A stretch of DNA of 6,692 nt, taken from the NCBI GenBank assembly GCA_016210375.1, contig JACQUH010000198.1, positions 1 through 6,692 of the forward strand, in the 5' to 3' direction. Under the pieces are notes generated by a model that ran no database searches, was not told the DNA's origin, and worked only from the letters and a program-made list of their open reading frames with translations. Each line of letters starts with the position of its first letter. The first letter of the stretch is position 1. The stretch is from Chloroflexota bacterium (GTDB taxonomy: Bacteria; Chloroflexota; Dehalococcoidia; Lucifugimonadales; JACPCL1). Below are positions 4,196 through 6,692 of the stretch, piece after piece. The translations under genes were made by a program, and so were the position numbers.

Positions 4196-5213
4196 CTTTG
4201 TCTGCAGGTTGGGGCAGGGACAGCATCAGTACGTCCAGGGCCAGGCGGGGATTGGCGTTGGCCTCCAGCCGCTCCAGCGTGGCCAGGAGCTCCCGCACGA
4301 CCGTGCGGGCCTGGCTGGCGGAGTAGCGGGCCGCCCGCTCCTCCAGGCTACTCTGCCAGTCGGAGTTGGCGATGAGTTGTGGAGCCTGCGTCTTGATGAG
4401 CAGCAGGTCGCGCCACCAGCCCAGCCACAGGCCAAGAGTCTCCTGGGCCGCGGGCCGGCTGCGGCTGAACTGCGATGCGACCTCCTGGGCCACCTGGAAG
4501 CGGCGCTCCAGTCCGTTGTCCAGGACCTCCATCAAGCTCTCCAGCCCGTGCTGGCGACCTTCCAGCACCTTGGGGTCCTTGGCGGCGGCCAGGGCCCACC
4601 CTAATCTGCCAGTGGAGAGCCTGGCTAGGAGTGCCGCGTCATCCGGGGCTACGCTGTGCTCCTGAGTGAGCACCTGGACGATGGCCCCGGCGCTGAGGGG
4701 CGCCAGCTCCAGACGCTGGCAGCGGGATTGTATCGTAGGCAGAAGCTCCTGTTCCAGGCCGGACAGCAAGAGGAGCGTCACCCTCGGCGGCGGTTCCTCC
4801 AACGTCTTGAGCAGTGCGTTGGCCGCCGTCGGATGCAGTTTTTCGGCAGGATCAATAATGAACACCAGGTGTTTGCCCTCGTATGGCCCCAGGGCGGCGC
4901 GCTGCTCCATCTCCCGCACCTGGTCTAGGGCGATCACCGTGCGCATGCGTTTCGTCTCCGGGTCCGGCGTCACCGTTATCACCTGCACATCGGAGTGAAT
5001 GCCGCGGGAAATGCGCTGGCACTGGGAGCAGCGCCCGCAGGGGGGATCGGTATCGGTGCAGTTGAGGGCCTGGGCGATGGCCTGGGCCAACAATGATTTG
5101 CCTCCAAGAGGCCGGCCCCCGATGAGATAGGCGTGGGACATCTGGCCCCGGGCCAGCGCGCTGCTCAAGGGCCGGGTGATGTGCTCCTGTCCCACGATGC
5201 GCCAGCTAGACAT
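4179..5213 (-). CDS. holB: DNA polymerase III delta' subunit (clamp-loader ATPase family)
   Basis: A 344-residue member of the DnaX/HolB clamp-loader family, which in the replisome loads the beta clamp onto primed DNA. Features in order are the opening IVGQEHITRPLSSAL, a Walker A box GRPLGGKS (33-40, matching GxxxxGKS), a zinc module with Cys52, Cys59, Cys62 and Cys65, a Walker B region FIIDPAEKL (118-126), the sensor stretch TAANALLKTLEEPPP (129-143), and the SRC arginine-finger motif (163-165). The long proline- and charge-rich tail of DnaX tau is absent, so HolB is the better call than DnaX. The intact Walker A is notable because many delta' proteins do not bind ATP. In Walker B the residue after Asp121 is Pro where Glu or Asp is usual. 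The ATG at 5213 has AAGGGA 6 nt upstream (5220-5225, complement). It converges with acpP and diverges from the aminopeptidase gene; tmk, a frequent neighbour, is not beside it. Confidence 0.88.
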   Translation of the reverse strand: MSSWRIVGQEHITRPLSSALARGQMSHAYLIGGRPLGGKSLLAQAIAQALNCTDTDPPCGRCSQCQRISRGIHSDVQVITVTPDPETKRMRTVIALDQVREMEQRAALGPYEGKHLVFIIDPAEKLHPTAANALLKTLEEPPPRVTLLLLSGLEQELLPTIQSRCQRLELAPLSAGAIVQVLTQEHSVAPDDAALLARLSTGRLGWALAAAKDPKVLEGRQHGLESLMEVLDNGLERRFQVAQEVASQFSRSRPAAQETLGLWLGWWRDLLLIKTQAPQLIANSDWQSSLEERAARYSASQARTVVRELLATLERLEANANPRLALDVLMLSLPQPADKARPTT

Positions 5214-5488
5214 AACTTATCCCTTATCCAGAGCGGCTCTGACCTCTCCGCCTGAAGTCCCCGCCCACCTATCCCTACTGTACCATACCATCCCCTGGTA
5301 CGATCCTATCCCGCGGCTCGGCCACGCGGGTTTTGTTCATCCTCCCACGGGTACCCTTGATGCACATCCCACCGCATTGTGCTTGCGCAAGGACTCCCTT
5401 TCCCTTCCGTGGTCGGTATGTCCCCCGGCTAACAGTTGTTCATGCGTTGCAGGACGCCACACTCGCAGATGAAAGCGGGCCATGGGTG
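5214..5488. other. Intergenic stretch, no gene seen
   Basis: I find no credible coding region. It should hold the holB promoter on the - strand, but no clear pair of boxes stands out. Small structures are a 6-bp odd palindrome CAGAGC-G-GCTCTG at 5229-5241, just upstream of holB, and CCCGCG / CGCGGG at 5310-5315/5325-5330 followed by TTTTGTT. The latter looks like an intrinsic terminator on the + strand although no + strand gene precedes it. Confidence 0.5.
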
Positions 5489-5606
5489 TACCATACCCTG
5501 ACGGTCATCAACTGAGTAACCTGCCCCGCTCCTCGCAGGGAAGGGGGGACTGCAACCTGGCGGCTCTTTGCCAAGTCATTCAGCTAATGACCATAAGGGT
5601 GTGGCA
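5489..5606. mobile_element. Short MITE-like fold-back element E3
   Basis: Positions 5489-5517 and 5578-5606 form a 29-bp inverted repeat with 22 identities. Both ends contain the 15-nt terminal motif shared with E1 and E2 (5498-5512; inverted 5583-5597). The right end shares an exact 12-mer with the left end of E1 (5586-5597 against 56-67, opposite strands). The interior is short: a C-rich then G-rich stretch (5521-5548) recalls the first hairpin of E1, but the large hairpins are missing, so it may be a deletion derivative. No open reading frame or target duplication is evident. Confidence 0.5.
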
Positions 5607-5638
5607 TTGCAAAGCCAACGATGCAGCACCGTTTGGAG

Positions 5639-5662
5639 CCTGCCCTGAGCATAGCCGAAGGG
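5639..5662. repeat. Possible dispersed motif around CCCTGAGCATAGCCGAAGGG
   Basis: CCCTGAGC...GAAGGG is an imperfect palindrome of a kind I recall as a common dispersed motif in environmental bacterial genomes. It lies between GCACCG (5626-5631) and CGGTGC (5665-5670), which could pair around it. There is only one copy here, so calling it a repeat rests on recollection. Confidence 0.35.
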
Positions 5663-5707
5663 GGCGGTGCAGCAGAACGCACGAGCGAAGCCCATGGGGA
5701 AGCAGTA

Positions 5708-5735
5708 GTAGGGGTGCACCATGGTGCACCCCTAC
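5708..5735. repeat. Perfect 28-bp palindrome upstream of the aminopeptidase gene
   Basis: The sequence is fully self-complementary with no loop, centred on CCATGG, with arms beginning GTAGGGGTGCACCA. It lies 91 nt before the aminopeptidase start. It could be a dispersed repeat, a cruciform or an operator; lack of a T-run argues against a terminator. Nothing else in the window matches it. Confidence 0.8.
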
Positions 5736-5826
5736 CGGTGGGCCGTCGGCGGGCACGGGCACCGGGGACAGGCGGCGCTCCATCCTGTATCATGGTGCCC
5801 AGAGCGCCAGCGACAGGAGGTTTCCC

Positions 5827-6692
5827 ATGGACATAAAAGCGGTAGCGGGCAACGTGACCACCCTCTCCACCCCTGCCCTCGTCGTCAACCTCTTCCAGGG
5901 CGTGACCAACCCCGGCGGGGCCACGGGCGCCGTGGACGCCGCCCTGGACGGCGCCATCACCCGGCTCATTGAGGACGGGGAGACCACCGGCAGGCAGGGA
6001 GACCTGACCCTCATCCACACCTTGGGCAAGATGCCCGCCCAGCGCGTCATCGTCGCCGGCCTGGGCAAGGCGGAGAAGTTCACGCCGGAGGTGGTGCGCC
6101 AGGTGATGGGCAACGCTTCTAGGTACGTGCGCCGCCTGGGGGTGCGTCGCTTCGCCACCATCGCCCACGGCGCGGGCATCGCCGGCATGGAGGCCGCCGT
6201 CTCTGCCCAGGCCATGGCTGAGGGCGCGGTCATGGGCCTGTACGCGTTCAACCTCTACAAGAGCCGCGACCCGGAGGAACCCCAGCGGGAGCTGGACGAG
6301 ATCCTGGTTGTGGAGCGTGACGCCGACAAGGTCTCCTCGCTGGAGGTGGGTTTGGCCAGGGGGCGAGTCATCGCCGAGTCCGTCAACTTCGCCCGCGACA
6401 TGAGCAACGAGCCGGCCAACGTCCTGACCCCTACGGAGATGGCGGAGCGCACCGCCCGCATGTGCCGCGAGGCGGGCCTTGGGTACGATGCGCTGGACCG
6501 CCCCCAGATGCAGGAGCTGGGCATGGGCGCGCTGCTGGCCGTGGCCTCGGGCAGCGTCCAGCCGCCCAAGTTCATTATCGTGCAGTGGCGCGGCGACCCG
6601 GCGGACCCCGCCAACAACATCGCCCTGTGCGGCAAGGGCATCACCTTTGACTCCGGCGGCATCAACATCAAGACCGGCGACAACATGGGCAA
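5827..6692 (+). CDS. pepA: Leucyl aminopeptidase, M17 family (3' end beyond the window)
   Basis: A cytosolic two-metal aminopeptidase that removes N-terminal residues from peptides and normally assembles as a hexamer. The visible part is 288 complete codons without a stop or frameshift. It covers the N-terminal macrodomain-like regulatory domain (about 1-170), including LIHTLGKMPAQRVIVAGLGK, then the linker ESVNFARDMSNEPANVLTPT (197-216), and the start of the catalytic domain. The metal- and substrate-binding motif CGKGITFDSGGINIK supplies Lys270, Asp275 and Lys282, the same numbers I recall for E. coli PepA. The remaining ligands (the later Asp and the NTDAEGR block) lie past the edge. AGGAGG at 5815-5820, 6 nt before the ATG, fixes the start. 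The PepA-type N-domain can also bind DNA in enterobacteria; nothing here shows whether this one does. It diverges from holB. Codon third positions are strongly G/C. Confidence 0.93.
   Translation, partial: MDIKAVAGNVTTLSTPALVVNLFQGVTNPGGATGAVDAALDGAITRLIEDGETTGRQGDLTLIHTLGKMPAQRVIVAGLGKAEKFTPEVVRQVMGNASRYVRRLGVRRFATIAHGAGIAGMEAAVSAQAMAEGAVMGLYAFNLYKSRDPEEPQRELDEILVVERDADKVSSLEVGLARGRVIAESVNFARDMSNEPANVLTPTEMAERTARMCREAGLGYDALDRPQMQELGMGALLAVASGSVQPPKFIIVQWRGDPADPANNIALCGKGITFDSGGINIKTGDNMG

Noticed and set aside
5584..6168. 194-codon open frame on the - strand over the start of the aminopeptidase gene
   Set aside because: It covers the repeat region and the antisense of a clear M17 peptidase, with His/Ala/Gly-rich low-complexity translation typical of a shadow frame.

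Overview
The window reads as a piece of a GC-rich bacterial chromosome carrying mostly housekeeping genes. A stand-alone small methylmalonyl-CoA-mutase-type B12 subunit, a shortened ribosomal/fatty-acid cluster and long, hairpin-rich intergenic DNA suggest a member of the Chloroflexota (Dehalococcoidia-like). That placement is an inference from gene content and style; no phylogenetic marker was tested.

Layout. 1-326: intergenic DNA with a REP-like hairpin and a fold-back element (E1, 48-291). 327-737: cobalamin-binding small subunit of a methylmalonyl-CoA mutase type enzyme (+). 738-1499: 760 bases without a gene, holding a second fold-back element (E2, about 785-1141), a pair of short direct repeats, three REP-like hairpins, and a consensus promoter (TTGACA, 17 nt, TATAAT at 1427-1455). 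1500-4135: an apparent operon on the + strand, DUF177/YceD, rpmF, fabD, nusB, acpP. 4160-4195: a terminator hairpin shared with holB (4179-5213, - strand), whose stop codon lies in the hairpin loop. 5214-5826: intergenic DNA with a third fold-back element (E3, 5489-5606) and a perfect 28-bp palindrome. 5827-end: leucyl aminopeptidase (M17 family), cut by the window edge.

How the genes fit together. The central operon joins ribosome assembly (YceD-like protein, L32), rRNA antitermination (NusB) and the start of fatty-acid synthesis (FabD loads malonyl onto the acyl carrier protein encoded by acpP). This couples two growth-linked processes under one strong promoter. The usual plsX, fabH and fabG of this neighbourhood are absent here.

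I see no new defence, secretion or biosynthetic system. The most interesting content is the non-coding DNA. Three elements of different length (about 244, 345 and 118 bp) share a 15-nt terminal motif at all six ends, carry nested hairpins, and appear to sit in, or next to an arm of, short REP-like hairpins. Two of the large internal hairpins are homologous and differ by four compensatory base-pair changes.
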